From Methanosarcina flavescens (GTDB taxonomy: Archaea; Halobacteriota; Methanosarcinia; Methanosarcinales; Methanosarcinaceae), in the NCBI RefSeq assembly GCF_001304615.2, contig NZ_CP032683.1, positions 1,922,001-1,986,000 of the forward strand: a stretch of DNA of 64,000 bases, written 5' to 3'. The notes beneath the pieces were generated by a model. The model made no database searches. It was not told where the DNA came from and saw only the letters and a program-made list of their open reading frames with translations. Shown here one piece after another: positions 35,195 to 44,372 of this stretch. Positions within the stretch are counted from its first letter, which is position 1. The number at the start of each line of letters is the position of its first letter. The translations under genes and the position numbers were made by a program.

Positions 35195-36997
35195 TTAGAA
35201 GTTAAAGGGCTTGCCTGCGGACTCGAAAGCTCTGTCTTTGTAAATGAGCTCATATAGGACGTTTTCTATCCCTGTGATCGGAGCCCGGATCTGGCGCATG
35301 GAATCCCTGTCCCTGATAGTTACAGTTCCATCTCCGAGGGTATCGTAATCTACAGTAACGCAGTAAGGTGTACCAATCTCGTCATTTCTCCTGTAACGGC
35401 GCCCGATAGTTCCTGAGTCATCATAATTGACAAGCAGATTCTTTTCCCTGAGTCTTGCAATGATATCTTTTGCGGGATCTGCAAGCTCTTCACGGGTCAG
35501 GAGCGGGAGAACTGCAACCTGTATCGGGGCAACTCCACTTGCGAAATGCATTACAAGGCGGGTTTCTTCTTCTCCCTCGGCTTCGGACTCTTTTCCAGCT
35601 TCTTCCGTGCCTTTAAGTCCGGATTCGGCAGCCTTCTGAGCCACGTTTTCGTCATCATAGGCATGCTCCATGATGCCGTAGAAGATCCTGTCGATCCCGT
35701 AGGAGGGCTCGATTACGTGAGGAATGACATTCTCTCCGCTGACTTTTACAGTCTCTTCTGCAAAATCTACAGCGTCCGAGCTGACTGTTAATTCTTCCCC
35801 ATCCACAGTAACTTTTATCTCATCTTTTGAAAGCTCCTCTTCGGAGAGCTGTCTTAAGGCGTCTGCAACGGCTTTCGCCTTTCCTTTAAAAACAGGACCG
35901 AGCTTGCCCATGTTTGGCTTCACAGTAAAGCGAGTCACCATTTTCGGCTCCTCATATTCTACATATACATAAAGTTCGGTCTTGCTCACTCTTGCATGGG
36001 CTTTAAGGTCGTAATCTGCCCTGTCGGCAATTCCTACAATCTCGACCCAGCCGAACCTGTCGGTCTCAATTTCGGCATCCCAACAGTCGACTGCATAGTG
36101 TGCCATCTCGTCGGTCAGGTGCTGCCTGAATCTGAGTTTTGCAGGATCAATTCCCACCTTTGTCAGGAATTCATTGGTAAGTGCGATATTGTAGCCCAGA
36201 ACCTCGTGTGCTATAACTCCAGTTTTTACAGCATCCCTGACCGTCATCCTGAATGATTCGCCTTTTACCTGTCCCTTCTGTGAATAGAGTACAAGTTCTT
36301 TATCCGCAAAGCGCTCAAAGTTGGGATGCTTCTTGTTCCGCGGGTCAACAAAAATCTCGCATTCGGCTTGCGTGAATTCCCTGAGCCTGATTACACCCTG
36401 CCTGGGCGCAATTTCGTTTCTATATGACTTCCCTATCTGCACTGCTCCGAAAGGCAGTTTATCCCTGTAAAAGCGGGACAGCCTCTGGAAATCGACAAAC
36501 ATTCCCTGCGCCGTTTCTGGCCTGAGAAACCCCTGCCGTCCTGTACCGGGTCCGATGGTGGTTTTGAACATCAGATTGAATTCGTAAGCTTCCCCAAACT
36601 CGCCGCCGCATTCCGGACAGGTGATTCCTTTCTCCCTTATAACCTTTGTAAGATCCTCTGCACTCAGGGTCCCTGCCGCATCCGTCACATCTTCTACAAG
36701 GTGGTCAGCCCGGAATGCCTCTTTACAGTTCATGCACTCGCACAGGGGGTCAGAAAAGCCTCCAACGTGTCCGGAAGCAATGAATACTTCTTCAATCCCA
36801 ATTGTCGGGCACTCAATCTCCATAAACCCTTCCTGGATAACGTAAAACTCTCTCCAGATCTGCTCTATCCGCCTCTTCAGCGCACTCCCAAGAGGCCCAT
36901 AATCATAAAATCCCCGGCTTCCGCCATAAAGCTCAAAGGAGTTCCACAAAAACCCCCGGCGTTTAGCCAGCTCGAATACCTTCTCGTACTTGTCCAT
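35195..36997 (-). CDS. glyS: Glycyl-tRNA synthetase
   Basis: 600 residues, the dimeric archaeal/eukaryotic class II enzyme. Motif regions: FYDYGPLGSALKRRIEQIWRE at the N-terminus, GKSYRNEIAPRQGVIRLREFTQ (motif 2), and a motif 3 around VIEPSYGIDRIFYG. A C4-type zinc site is suggested by CMNC near 88 and CPECGGE near 120. The C-terminal anticodon-binding domain begins with the VAVLPL segment. An acidic linker (KGTEEAGKESEAEGEEE) interrupts the catalytic domain before it. ATG at 36997 yields the canonical start. Confidence 0.95.
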   Translation of the reverse strand: MDKYEKVFELAKRRGFLWNSFELYGGSRGFYDYGPLGSALKRRIEQIWREFYVIQEGFMEIECPTIGIEEVFIASGHVGGFSDPLCECMNCKEAFRADHLVEDVTDAAGTLSAEDLTKVIREKGITCPECGGEFGEAYEFNLMFKTTIGPGTGRQGFLRPETAQGMFVDFQRLSRFYRDKLPFGAVQIGKSYRNEIAPRQGVIRLREFTQAECEIFVDPRNKKHPNFERFADKELVLYSQKGQVKGESFRMTVRDAVKTGVIAHEVLGYNIALTNEFLTKVGIDPAKLRFRQHLTDEMAHYAVDCWDAEIETDRFGWVEIVGIADRADYDLKAHARVSKTELYVYVEYEEPKMVTRFTVKPNMGKLGPVFKGKAKAVADALRQLSEEELSKDEIKVTVDGEELTVSSDAVDFAEETVKVSGENVIPHVIEPSYGIDRIFYGIMEHAYDDENVAQKAAESGLKGTEEAGKESEAEGEEETRLVMHFASGVAPIQVAVLPLLTREELADPAKDIIARLREKNLLVNYDDSGTIGRRYRRNDEIGTPYCVTVDYDTLGDGTVTIRDRDSMRQIRAPITGIENVLYELIYKDRAFESAGKPFNF

Positions 36998-37223
36998 TTT
37001 ATAAATCCTCGTGAAATTGATCGGAGATATTGGATAACTGTAATATTAATTTATAGGAAATACTAGATGGATAACGGCATCATTATATTAAATTTACACT
37101 GCTCTTCATCTATAGAAGATTTATCTGCAAGTCTCAAAATTTCGGATTTACTACCTTCTCTTCCTGATAACTTTGACCGGAAAAACTGGTTCTCTTAAAA
37201 GAAGAATTAAGAATTTTGATAGA

Positions 37224-38024
37224 TCATAACGAATATTCAGCTGTTTTTTTCCATTTGGCTTTCCATAATAGTGCAATTCCTAAAATAGTAAGGATTAGCA
37301 TTTGCCAGTTTTGTGAAAGCGGACCTAAACCGACTGATCCTTCGAGGGTATCACGAACCTCATCAAATGCGGCATGATATACGGTCGATACGGCTAAACT
37401 TTGAGTGCTTGACCATATGTAGGCAAATACAATTGCATGCATAATTGTCGGTATTAAGCTTATAAGTATAACAAGCAGCACTGAAACAAAAGGGTTAGCC
37501 TCCATTCGCGTTCCCATTACAACCAGAACTGGTAAGTGCCAGACCCAGGTGATAAAGCCGTGTAAAAGTAGTGCCAGGCGGGTACTGTATCGCGCAAATA
37601 AATGAGGCAATAAATATCCACGCCAGCCGAACTCTTCCCCAAATGCTGGAATGAGTGTGATTGTAAAGCTAAATAAAAACTCAACCAAGATGGTTGCGGT
37701 GCTTACATCTTGAGGACTTTCATAAATTCCTAGCAGTTGTTCAACAGCTCTCGGGAAAGCCCACAAAAGTAATGCAAGTCCAAAAGCGTATACATAATGC
37801 CTGGGTTTGCCCCATCGCCAACCTGCGTTCTCAAACCCATCCTTGAACACAAACCTGCCGGCAATGTAAGTGCCAACAGCGACCATGATCATTGATAATA
37901 AAAGGATGGGTTTGAAGGCTTCCCCTAGAAACGGGTAGGCAATCTGAAAGGGCCATGAAAGTATGATGATAATTAGCAAATAGACTTTCAGTGAAAAGGG
38001 GCGATCAATAATCTCGTTTTTCAT
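37224..38024 (-). CDS. CPBP-family intramembrane metalloprotease (CAAX/Abi)
   Basis: 266 residues, about seven to eight hydrophobic segments. The active-site motif EExxxR is E130/E131...R135 within GEEFGWRGYLLPHL; HGFITWVWHLP and a later NxxxA-type helix (TIMHAIVFAYIW) supply the second and third family motifs. Such proteins range from prenyl-protein proteases to bacteriocin immunity proteins; the substrate here is unknown. It stands alone beside a decayed patch. Sequence style is closer to bacterial CPBP proteins, so lateral transfer is possible. Confidence 0.8.
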   Translation of the reverse strand: MKNEIIDRPFSLKVYLLIIIILSWPFQIAYPFLGEAFKPILLLSMIMVAVGTYIAGRFVFKDGFENAGWRWGKPRHYVYAFGLALLLWAFPRAVEQLLGIYESPQDVSTATILVEFLFSFTITLIPAFGEEFGWRGYLLPHLFARYSTRLALLLHGFITWVWHLPVLVVMGTRMEANPFVSVLLVILISLIPTIMHAIVFAYIWSSTQSLAVSTVYHAAFDEVRDTLEGSVGLGPLSQNWQMLILTILGIALLWKAKWKKTAEYSL

Positions 38025-38042
38025 AAAGATAAATAGTTTAAA

Positions 38043-38174
38043 TTACAATAAATATTTTTTTAAATTTATCTCTGCGCCAGGTGATATTGTCGGTATGGAG
38101 TGCTTCGATCCAGTGGGATACTTCTCTGCATCGCCTTCAAAGTCGGTCTTGCCGAAAAGGCACTCAAGCCACAA
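38043..38174 (-). pseudogene. C-terminal gene remnant beside the CPBP gene
   Basis: 44 codons on the minus strand (GKTDFEGDAEKYPTGSK in the middle) end in TAA at 38043. A TAA closes the frame upstream. Codon use looks coding, but only a TTG could start it and no ribosome site is present. Not recognised. Confidence 0.25.
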
Positions 38175-38489
38175 TTAAAAGATATCATTATGAAGGATGT
38201 TGTTTATGCCTGAGGGAGTTTTCTGCTCTATCCTGTTTTGCAGGGCACAGGAATTAACTGAAGAATACTTTTTGTTGCCTCTTGTTTTCGATTTGTGGCT
38301 TATATCTCGATTCTGAACTTATGGTTTATACTCTTTTACCATCAATGTTCAGGTTCTTTCCCATGTTCGTTAACGAAAACTTTGATCGGATCACTCGAAT
38401 ATTATTTATGTGATCATATAAAATTCTCTTATACAGGGTCAACAACTTTTAATATAACAAGCTTGTAATGCTAGAGACGGTGGGGTAAA

Positions 38490-38635
38490 TAATGCACTTT
38501 CGATATGAAGGTGCCTTTTTGAGATTACGTCGGATAGTGTATGCTATGCAGGGCATTTTCGAACATAAAGTGCCTTTTTGAGATACCGTTGGATTTTATA
38601 GGGTACATATTCGGAGCACTTTCTAACAGGGAATG
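38490..38635. repeat. About 59-bp tandem repeat, three degenerate copies
   Basis: The clearest match is 38508-38535 against 38567-38594 (GTGCCTTTTTGAGAT common core, 59 bp apart). A third weaker copy starts near 38612 (GAGCACTTTCTAACAGG). The array runs into the small ORF that follows. Confidence 0.55.
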
Positions 38636-38694
38636 CTTTGAGACAATACTATATAGAATACCATGTAGAATACATTATGGGTGAGGTTTTGAAA

Positions 38695-38877
38695 ATGCTG
38701 TTAAAGACTTTAAAAGAAACTGTGAGAACCGTAAAAGAAAAAGAGATTTTACATTCTGAAAAACTTATAGAAACGACACACTGGCTCCATAGCCTGGAGT
38801 TTCTGGTCGTAAGAATGATGATGTTTGCAATAGGTGTTCACCACCTTTATGTATACACCATAAAAACTGTATTCTGA
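38695..38877 (+). CDS. Possible small protein of about 60 residues
   Basis: ATG at 38695 with GAGG 8 nt upstream opens a frame starting MLLKTLKETVRTVKEKE and ending in a hydrophobic C-half (FLVVRMMMFAIGVHHLYVY) that could lie at the membrane. An ATG at 38677 and a TTG at 38638 are earlier starts. No family recognised. It lies in a region of decayed DNA, so it may itself be a remnant. Confidence 0.35.
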   Translation: MLLKTLKETVRTVKEKEILHSEKLIETTHWLHSLEFLVVRMMMFAIGVHHLYVYTIKTVF

Positions 38878-39046
38878 GCTTAAATCTGAACTCAGCCTAC
38901 CGTGCAGGCAAATCCGTCTCCTTTCCGATAAAAAACCTTTGCTACCAGAAATCGGGGCCAAAATGTGGGGGGAGCCCGATGTGGAGGTGGTAAGGATCGG
39001 TTTATAATTTGGAGAAAATCGCTAGCGTGTAGCGCTATGAGGATTT

Positions 39047-39178
39047 ATGCAGCTTTTATGTAACCTGATCCAGAATTGCAAACCCGAGCTTCTAGATTGT
39101 AAAGGCATAGAGCTTTCCCGGAGCTTGGAAAACCTGGATTATCCGATCTGGCTTCTTAGCTGCATAACCCTATCGTGA
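39047..39178 (+). CDS. Possible 43-residue cysteine-containing small ORF
   Basis: ATG at 39047 follows a TATA-like TTTATAATT (39001-39009) by about 40 bp. The product (LLCNLIQNCKPELLDCKG near the start) has four cysteines. Ribosome site is weak. It overlaps the end of the minus-strand remnant at 39170. Unrecognised. Confidence 0.25.
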   Translation: MQLLCNLIQNCKPELLDCKGIELSRSLENLDYPIWLLSCITLS

Positions 39179-39382
39179 AAGAAGAGGAATTTGTTCCATA
39201 GATCCCTCAAGTTCCATCAAATACATGATGACTTCTTCAGTGCCCTTATTTAATACCCCATCGGTAGACGTCATTCGGGTTAAAACAATTGGTCTTAGAC
39301 CATAGAGGAGACCTTTAATAATATCATCTGCAGACAAAACACGCTAGTCGGGATCCTTTTCAAATTAAAAAGTAGGGCTCGG
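39170..39382 (-). pseudogene. Gene remnant with an in-frame TAG
   Basis: 58 codons to a final TAG at 39170 read like true protein (SADDIIKGLLYGLRPIVL, then a TSTDGVLNKGTEEVIMYL stretch). The frame continues upstream through a TAG at 39344-39346 (context EKDPD, amber, RVLSADD) to a TAA about a dozen codons further. No start codon. Probably the 3-prime end of a lost gene; family not recognised. Confidence 0.35.
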
Positions 39383-39416
39383 AACTGTTAGAAAACAGCC
39401 CTTAAACTTACTTTTT
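39367..39416. terminator. Bulged hairpin upstream of surE
   Basis: AAAAAGTA 39367-39374 pairs with TACTTTTT 39409-39416, and GGGCT 39375-39379 with AGCCC 39397-39401. It could end transcripts entering from either side. The remaining DNA to surE (39417-39619) is AT-rich with repeated TATTAATATTTGAAT. Confidence 0.35.
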
Positions 39417-39631
39417 GTGGCTTTTTATTTATCCCTGCCACTTATTTTTTACAACTTGATATTTCTGGCTTGATATTTCTGTGTACTTATCATATCTGTA
39501 CATTTATTATCCCTGTTGGTATATTAATATTTGAATATATTAATATTTGAATTAAATTGATTTCTCTGAACTTTCACTCCATGCAGCCATTCCATTAATT
39601 TTAAATTATCCGACAACTTATGGGGAAGCTG

Positions 39632-40423
39632 ATGGTCCCAAAAATTCTTGTTACTAACGATGATGGTATTTACTCCACAGGTTTGAAAGCTGCATTTGAC
39701 AGTGTCTCGGACCTTGGGGAGATTACGATATCGGCTCCTGCTGTCCAGCAGAGCGGTGTTGGGCGCTCGATTTCTATCTTTGAGCCTCTTCGAATCACGA
39801 AAACAAACGCAGGAGGCATACCTGCTTATTCTGTGGGAGGAACTCCTACCGATGCCGTAATTCTGAGCATCTTCGCAATCCTAAAGGAAATGCCTGACCT
39901 GGTGCTTTCCGGTTTCAATATTGGGGAGAATATAAGCACCGATACCATTACTACCTCAGGAACCATCGGAGGAGCCCTTGAAGCTGCGAGCTATGGCGTG
40001 CCTGCGATTGCCGCCTCCATACAGGTACTTGACGAAGGTCAAAAATTCGATGATCCCAGGGACTACCATAGAGAACGTTTTGAAGTCGGGATAAAAGTAG
40101 TAAACAGGATTGCTCGAAATGTCCTCAGGCACGGCATGCCAGAGAACGTGGACCTCCTGAACATAAATATTCCTTATCACGCTGAAGAGGATACGCCTGT
40201 AGAGATAACTCGCCTTGCACGAAAAGTCTTTAAAACGGATGTCGAGGAAAGGCGTGACCCCAGGGGCAGGCCCTATTACTGGATTGCAGGGGATCTGATC
40301 CGGGAAGAAGAAGAAGGGACCGATGTGCACGCTATCATGCAGAAAGGGTATATCTCAATAACTCCGATCTCCCTGGATTCAACTGCCAGGATAGACTTTT
40401 CTGAGATCGAAAAGTATCTCTAA
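39632..40423 (+). CDS. surE: 5-prime-nucleotidase SurE
   Basis: About 263 residues. Metal-dependent nucleoside 5-prime-monophosphatase. The N-terminal KILVTNDDG metal motif, SGVGRSIS and SGFNIGENISTD are family signatures. ATG at 39632 (MVPKILVTNDDG) gives the usual start and has GGGGA upstream; an in-frame ATG at 39620 would add four residues. Monocistronic; a long AT-rich region precedes it. Confidence 0.93.
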   Translation: MVPKILVTNDDGIYSTGLKAAFDSVSDLGEITISAPAVQQSGVGRSISIFEPLRITKTNAGGIPAYSVGGTPTDAVILSIFAILKEMPDLVLSGFNIGENISTDTITTSGTIGGALEAASYGVPAIAASIQVLDEGQKFDDPRDYHRERFEVGIKVVNRIARNVLRHGMPENVDLLNINIPYHAEEDTPVEITRLARKVFKTDVEERRDPRGRPYYWIAGDLIREEEEGTDVHAIMQKGYISITPISLDSTARIDFSEIEKYL

Positions 40424-40588
40424 AAGCTCCGTTATCTCTGGGTTGCAAAATTTTAAGTGCTCAAAGTCCAGGAAAATCTAAAATTACTGAAAATCCTGAA
40501 ACTATAGCGACCTCTAAATATCTAGATGAAAAGGTTTAGTACTAAGAAGCCCTGATCTTCTACTTTATCCGAAAAAGCCCTTCTCACT

Positions 40589-40753
40589 TTATTCCTTAAT
40601 TTCATCTCTTTCAATATGAATGGAGATTTCCTTCCATCCGCTGTCGACCGTATGTAACGTTTCTACCATTGCCTTAATAACGCTTATCACTATTTTCTGG
40701 ACAAATTCGTTCATAGGGATTCTTCTCCCGTCTACTGAAAGCTCAATCCTCAT
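40589..40753 (-). CDS. Small conserved protein downstream of moaA
   Basis: 54 residues from ATG 40753, which has AGGAGG 6 nt upstream. An ATG at 40798, one base after the moaA stop, would give 69 residues without a comparable ribosome site. One beta-alpha-beta-like unit (RIELSVDGRRIPMNEFVQ, then a helix and a C-terminal strand). No function recognised; position suggests a link with molybdopterin synthesis or simple co-transcription. Confidence 0.6.
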   Translation of the reverse strand: MRIELSVDGRRIPMNEFVQKIVISVIKAMVETLHTVDSGWKEISIHIERDEIKE

Positions 40754-40799
40754 TTTTTCCCTCCTCATTTGCATATTGATCTCTGCATTGTTCTTCATA

Positions 40800-41798
40800 T
40801 CATATTTTCTTTTTCTTCTCAGGAACCCTAACAGGAACGTAGTATGGCTTCCTTCGGCTTACTGCAAGCTCGAGCAATTTCTCAATCTCTTCGGGACTTT
40901 TTGCATCACTGACATCTACTAAATTGTCGTTTACAAGCAGGCAGGGCTTGAATTTTCCGTCGGCTGTAACCCTTAGCCTGCTGCAGTGGGCGCAAAATTC
41001 CGAGTTATCCATAGGTCGAACAAATTCTACTTCCGCCCCGTCGATAATATATTTTTTTCGATGGTGAAGGTTTCGTACCTTGATTTCGCTTGCCTTCTCA
41101 GCCAGGCTTCGTTCAAGGTCTTTTGAGTCAATAATGTATTTTGAAAGCCTGGGATCAATATCCATAAGCTCTATAAGTTGCAAAATTACCTTCCCTTTAT
41201 ACTGTCGGATAAAATCCATCATTGAATCGATTTCGTTATCGTTTACACCTTTGAGGAGAACCATATTCAGCTTCACAGGAGTCAGTCCAGCTTCAACTGC
41301 ACTGTCAATACCCCTGATAACCTTCTCAAGTGAGCCTGAGGGCGCTCCGGTAATTGCTTCATACTTCTCAGGCACAAGAGAATCCAGGCTTATGTTTACC
41401 CTATCAAGACCTGCCGCCTTCAGGGCTTTTGCACGTTTTTCAAGCAGAATACCGTTTGTGGTGGCAGAAACCTCTTTTAATGGAGGAAGGCAGGCAAGGA
41501 TCTCCTCAAAGTCTTTTCGGAATAGAGGTTCGCCTCCTGAGAATTTCACTTTGTTGATCCCGAATTTTACTGCTTCCCTGACAATCCCGCAAATTAACTC
41601 CGGCTTCATTTCCCTTCCTACCGGGCCGCAGGTAGAGCAGTCTGCACCTTCATTATGGCAGTAAATACATGAAAGATTACACCTGTCAGTTACCGATATT
41701 CGAAGCCCTGTAACCTTTCGTCCATAAGGATCCTTAAGAATTTTCTTTGAGTCTTCTTCCGCAACTTCAGGAGCTTTTTCTGGATTTTTCTGCTTCAT
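40800..41798 (-). CDS. moaA: GTP 3-prime,8-cyclase MoaA
   Basis: 332 residues. Radical-SAM enzyme that starts molybdopterin/tungstopterin synthesis from GTP. The SAM cluster is C40-x3-C44-x2-C47 (DRCNLSCIYC), with SGGEPLFRKD next. The second C-terminal cluster uses FCAHC and the later KPCL cysteine, typical of MoaA rather than other radical-SAM enzymes. In methanogens the cofactor serves formylmethanofuran dehydrogenase. A small gene follows at once. Confidence 0.93.
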   Translation of the reverse strand: MKQKNPEKAPEVAEEDSKKILKDPYGRKVTGLRISVTDRCNLSCIYCHNEGADCSTCGPVGREMKPELICGIVREAVKFGINKVKFSGGEPLFRKDFEEILACLPPLKEVSATTNGILLEKRAKALKAAGLDRVNISLDSLVPEKYEAITGAPSGSLEKVIRGIDSAVEAGLTPVKLNMVLLKGVNDNEIDSMMDFIRQYKGKVILQLIELMDIDPRLSKYIIDSKDLERSLAEKASEIKVRNLHHRKKYIIDGAEVEFVRPMDNSEFCAHCSRLRVTADGKFKPCLLVNDNLVDVSDAKSPEEIEKLLELAVSRRKPYYVPVRVPEKKKKI

Positions 41799-42529
41799 GG
41801 CTGATTAAAATCTCCTATTAAACATTTGACATGCAGCTCTTTGTTAAGTTATATTTAAGGTTCACTGATATTCAGGAGTTTATCCTTGTTATATGCGGAC
41901 AAACACTTTATATCTGAGACGATTTGCCCATAATATCCTGATATCAAATTTAATTGGCACCTTTGAGAAAAAGCCCAGAACAGGAAATAAATTAAATTGA
42001 ATTAGCAAAAGAGTTACTTCAGCTTATGGAGTAGAAGCCTCTTTTCTCAATCCTTTCCTGAGACTCTAGCTGCTCTACTTTAGAGTAGGTATAACCTTTT
42101 ACTTAAGGTTAATGTGCACAGGCGAAGGAATATAAAACATTCGGATTTCTCAAAAAAGACTATCAGTCATAAAAATGATCATTCGGCATAGAGATAATCT
42201 GTTTGGCATATAATTTCATTTTCAAACTAAACTGCCGTGTTAAAGTTAGGAGTTCAGAGTAAAAGAATATTGATAGGCAAAACCATGTGCACGGAAATTT
42301 AATTATATAAACTCAACAAGATTAAATCTTCTGTGACCTTTCCTCTTAGTAAATTCATAAAACTCCTGAAAAATGAGCAGCTTATAAAGTTTGGGCAAAA
42401 ACTGAATTTAAATATGTATAGCCTGAGAAGGCTCATTTGAAAGCTAATTGTATTCGATTGTTAAATGTCAACATTTTGTGTGGAGAGTTAGTTATACTCT
42501 CCAACACATATGCTATTTTCCTTACTTAT
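41799..42529. other. AT-rich gap, no gene seen
   Basis: Only an AACCTT-TTACTT-AAGGTT inverted repeat near 42090-42107 stands out. I see no supported coding region or RNA gene. Confidence 0.4.
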
Positions 42530-43855
42530 TTATTTACACTCTACCGGAGCTTCTTCTACTTCCTCTGTGTCCTCACATACTGGAGTTTCTTCACATACTG
42601 GGGCTTCTTCTACCTCTTCAGTGTCTTCACATACTGGGGCTTCTTCTACCTCTTCAGTGTATTCACACAATGGAGCTTCTTCACAGACTTCTTCTTCTGG
42701 AACTTCGCATACTGGAGCTTCTTCACAGACTTCTTCTTCTGGAGCTTCACATACTGGAGCTTCTTCACAGACTTCTTCTTCTGGAGCTTCACATACTGGA
42801 GCTTCTTCACATACATCTTCTGGAACGTCTACAACCTCTTCTTCACATTCTTCTACTGGAACCTCTTCTACTTCTTCTGGAGCTTCTTCTACTTCCTCAG
42901 TGTCTTCACATACTGGAGCTTCTTCTACTTCCTCAGTGTCTTCACATACTGGGGTTTCTTCTACCTCTTCAGTGTCTTCACACACTGGAGCTTCTTCACA
43001 GACTTCTTCTTCTGGAGCTTCACACACTGGAGCTTCTTCTACTTCCTCAGTGTCTTCACATACTGGGGTTTCTTCTACCTCTTCAGTGTCTTCACACACT
43101 GGAGCTTCTTCACAGACTTCTTCTTCTGGAGCTTCACACACTGGAGCTTCTTCTACTTCCTCAGTGTCTTCACATACTGGGGTTTCTTCTACCTCTTCAG
43201 TGTCTTCACACACTGGAGCTTCTTCACAGACTTCTTCTTCTGGAGCTTCACATACTGGAGCTTCTTCACATACATCTTTTGAGGCTTCATTACAATCTAC
43301 TGGAGCCTCTTCAACATCATCAAGCTTAACTGGGGATTTCAGTAACTCCTTCTCGCAGACACTTGCTGGAATCTCTACAATGTCTTCACATTTTATGATG
43401 TCTTCACAGTTTTCTGGAGCTTCTTCAATTACCTCGGAGTCGTCTTCTTCACATTCTATAATGGATTCACAGTCACAGGATTCACAGTCACATTTTGACT
43501 GGTCACATTCCAGAACAGATTCGCAGTCGCAAGAATCACAATTTCCCTCGTTGCAGTCTGCGTGGTCTTGAGAATCCTCCTCTTCAGAGTCGTCCTGTTC
43601 GCTGTCTATAATGGAATTGCAGTCGCATAGTTCGCAGTCACAGTTTATTTGCTTACAGTCTGCAGCAGATTCACAGTCACATGAGGTACATTCTTTGTCA
43701 CAGTCGGCAAGAGAGTCACAGGAAGTTGCAGAATCATCTGCAGATTTTGTAAGAGTATCACAGGAAACTGCTCCTGCAGTAATTAAACTTGAGATCATTA
43801 ATATAGAAAAAATAGATCCCAGAATTTTTGCAATTGATTTTCCATTTGAATTCAT
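42530..43855 (-). CDS. Exported acidic, cysteine-rich repeat protein
   Basis: 441 residues. ATG at 43853-43855 has GGAGG 7 nt upstream and opens a signal peptide (basic KSIAK, hydrophobic ILGSIFSILMISSLITAGAV). The mature part is almost wholly Asp/Glu/Ser/Cys. A first half has CDCESCDC-type clusters; a second half is a nested repeat of CEDTEEVEEAP/CEAPEEEVCEEAP blocks. Cysteine falls every few residues in the first part and about every ten in the second. A 38-residue (114-bp) unit is tandemly repeated three times with near-identical DNA. No membrane anchor or PGF-type sorting signal at the C-terminus. Extracellular metal or cation binding is a guess. Confidence 0.75.
   Translation of the reverse strand: MNSNGKSIAKILGSIFSILMISSLITAGAVSCDTLTKSADDSATSCDSLADCDKECTSCDCESAADCKQINCDCELCDCNSIIDSEQDDSEEEDSQDHADCNEGNCDSCDCESVLECDQSKCDCESCDCESIIECEEDDSEVIEEAPENCEDIIKCEDIVEIPASVCEKELLKSPVKLDDVEEAPVDCNEASKDVCEEAPVCEAPEEEVCEEAPVCEDTEEVEETPVCEDTEEVEEAPVCEAPEEEVCEEAPVCEDTEEVEETPVCEDTEEVEEAPVCEAPEEEVCEEAPVCEDTEEVEETPVCEDTEEVEEAPVCEDTEEVEEAPEEVEEVPVEECEEEVVDVPEDVCEEAPVCEAPEEEVCEEAPVCEAPEEEVCEEAPVCEVPEEEVCEEAPLCEYTEEVEEAPVCEDTEEVEEAPVCEETPVCEDTEEVEEAPVECK
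42907..43255. repeat. 114-bp tandem repeats, three near-identical copies
   Basis: The same landmark (GGGGTTTCTTCTACC) recurs at 42951, 43065 and 43179, exactly 114 bp apart. The DNA identity is higher than protein constraint needs, so the expansion is recent or kept homogeneous by recombination. Confidence 0.9.
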
Positions 43856-44128
43856 TTTTATTCCTCCGATTAGTTCCTCTGATTTCATCTGATCTTGCTC
43901 ATCTGACTTGAGAAGACCTGGAACTAAAAGCCATCCATTCAATTATATATATAAGAATACTTACATTAAGAGCATTATATAAAAATTTATAAAATTTGTT
44001 TAACACTTTATAAACCCAAAAAAAGGAGTAAAAACGCATTTAAAGCTTTATAATGCTTTATTCATTTTTACAATTATTTTATATGTTTTGAGGTAGAAAT
44101 CGGCTGACTTTAGTAAGATCGATAGATG

Positions 44129-44148
44129 CCCTTCACTTTAGTGAAGGG
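44129..44148. repeat. Perfect 8-bp stem hairpin between divergent genes
   Basis: CCCTTCAC-TTTA-GTGAAGGG. It lies about 270 bp upstream of the repeat-protein start and about 225 bp upstream of the cbiA-type gene. May be a regulatory hairpin or a terminator for antisense transcripts. The rest of 43856-44372 is AT-rich. Confidence 0.45.
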
Positions 44149-44372
44149 AGTAGTCACTAAATGCTGACAATAGGTTTTTGTTAATAATTGTTGCTACTCT
44201 TCAAGCTGCTTTAATAATATCTTTCCTCATAAATCTAAACATATTAAATAATTTGCTTAGATATCGGTAGACTTCCTTGGTGAGATTCTTTCTTCTGAAA
44301 ATAATTATAGGGTGCTTTAAAGCAGCAGCATTAATAGCTTTAATATATTTTAATGGCAACAATATTCAGCAG

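Noticed and set aside
42510-43571. Long Ser/Thr-rich and Leu-rich open frames on the plus strand
   Set aside because: They are the complement of the acidic Cys-repeat gene; only the minus frame has a signal peptide and a GGAGG ribosome site.
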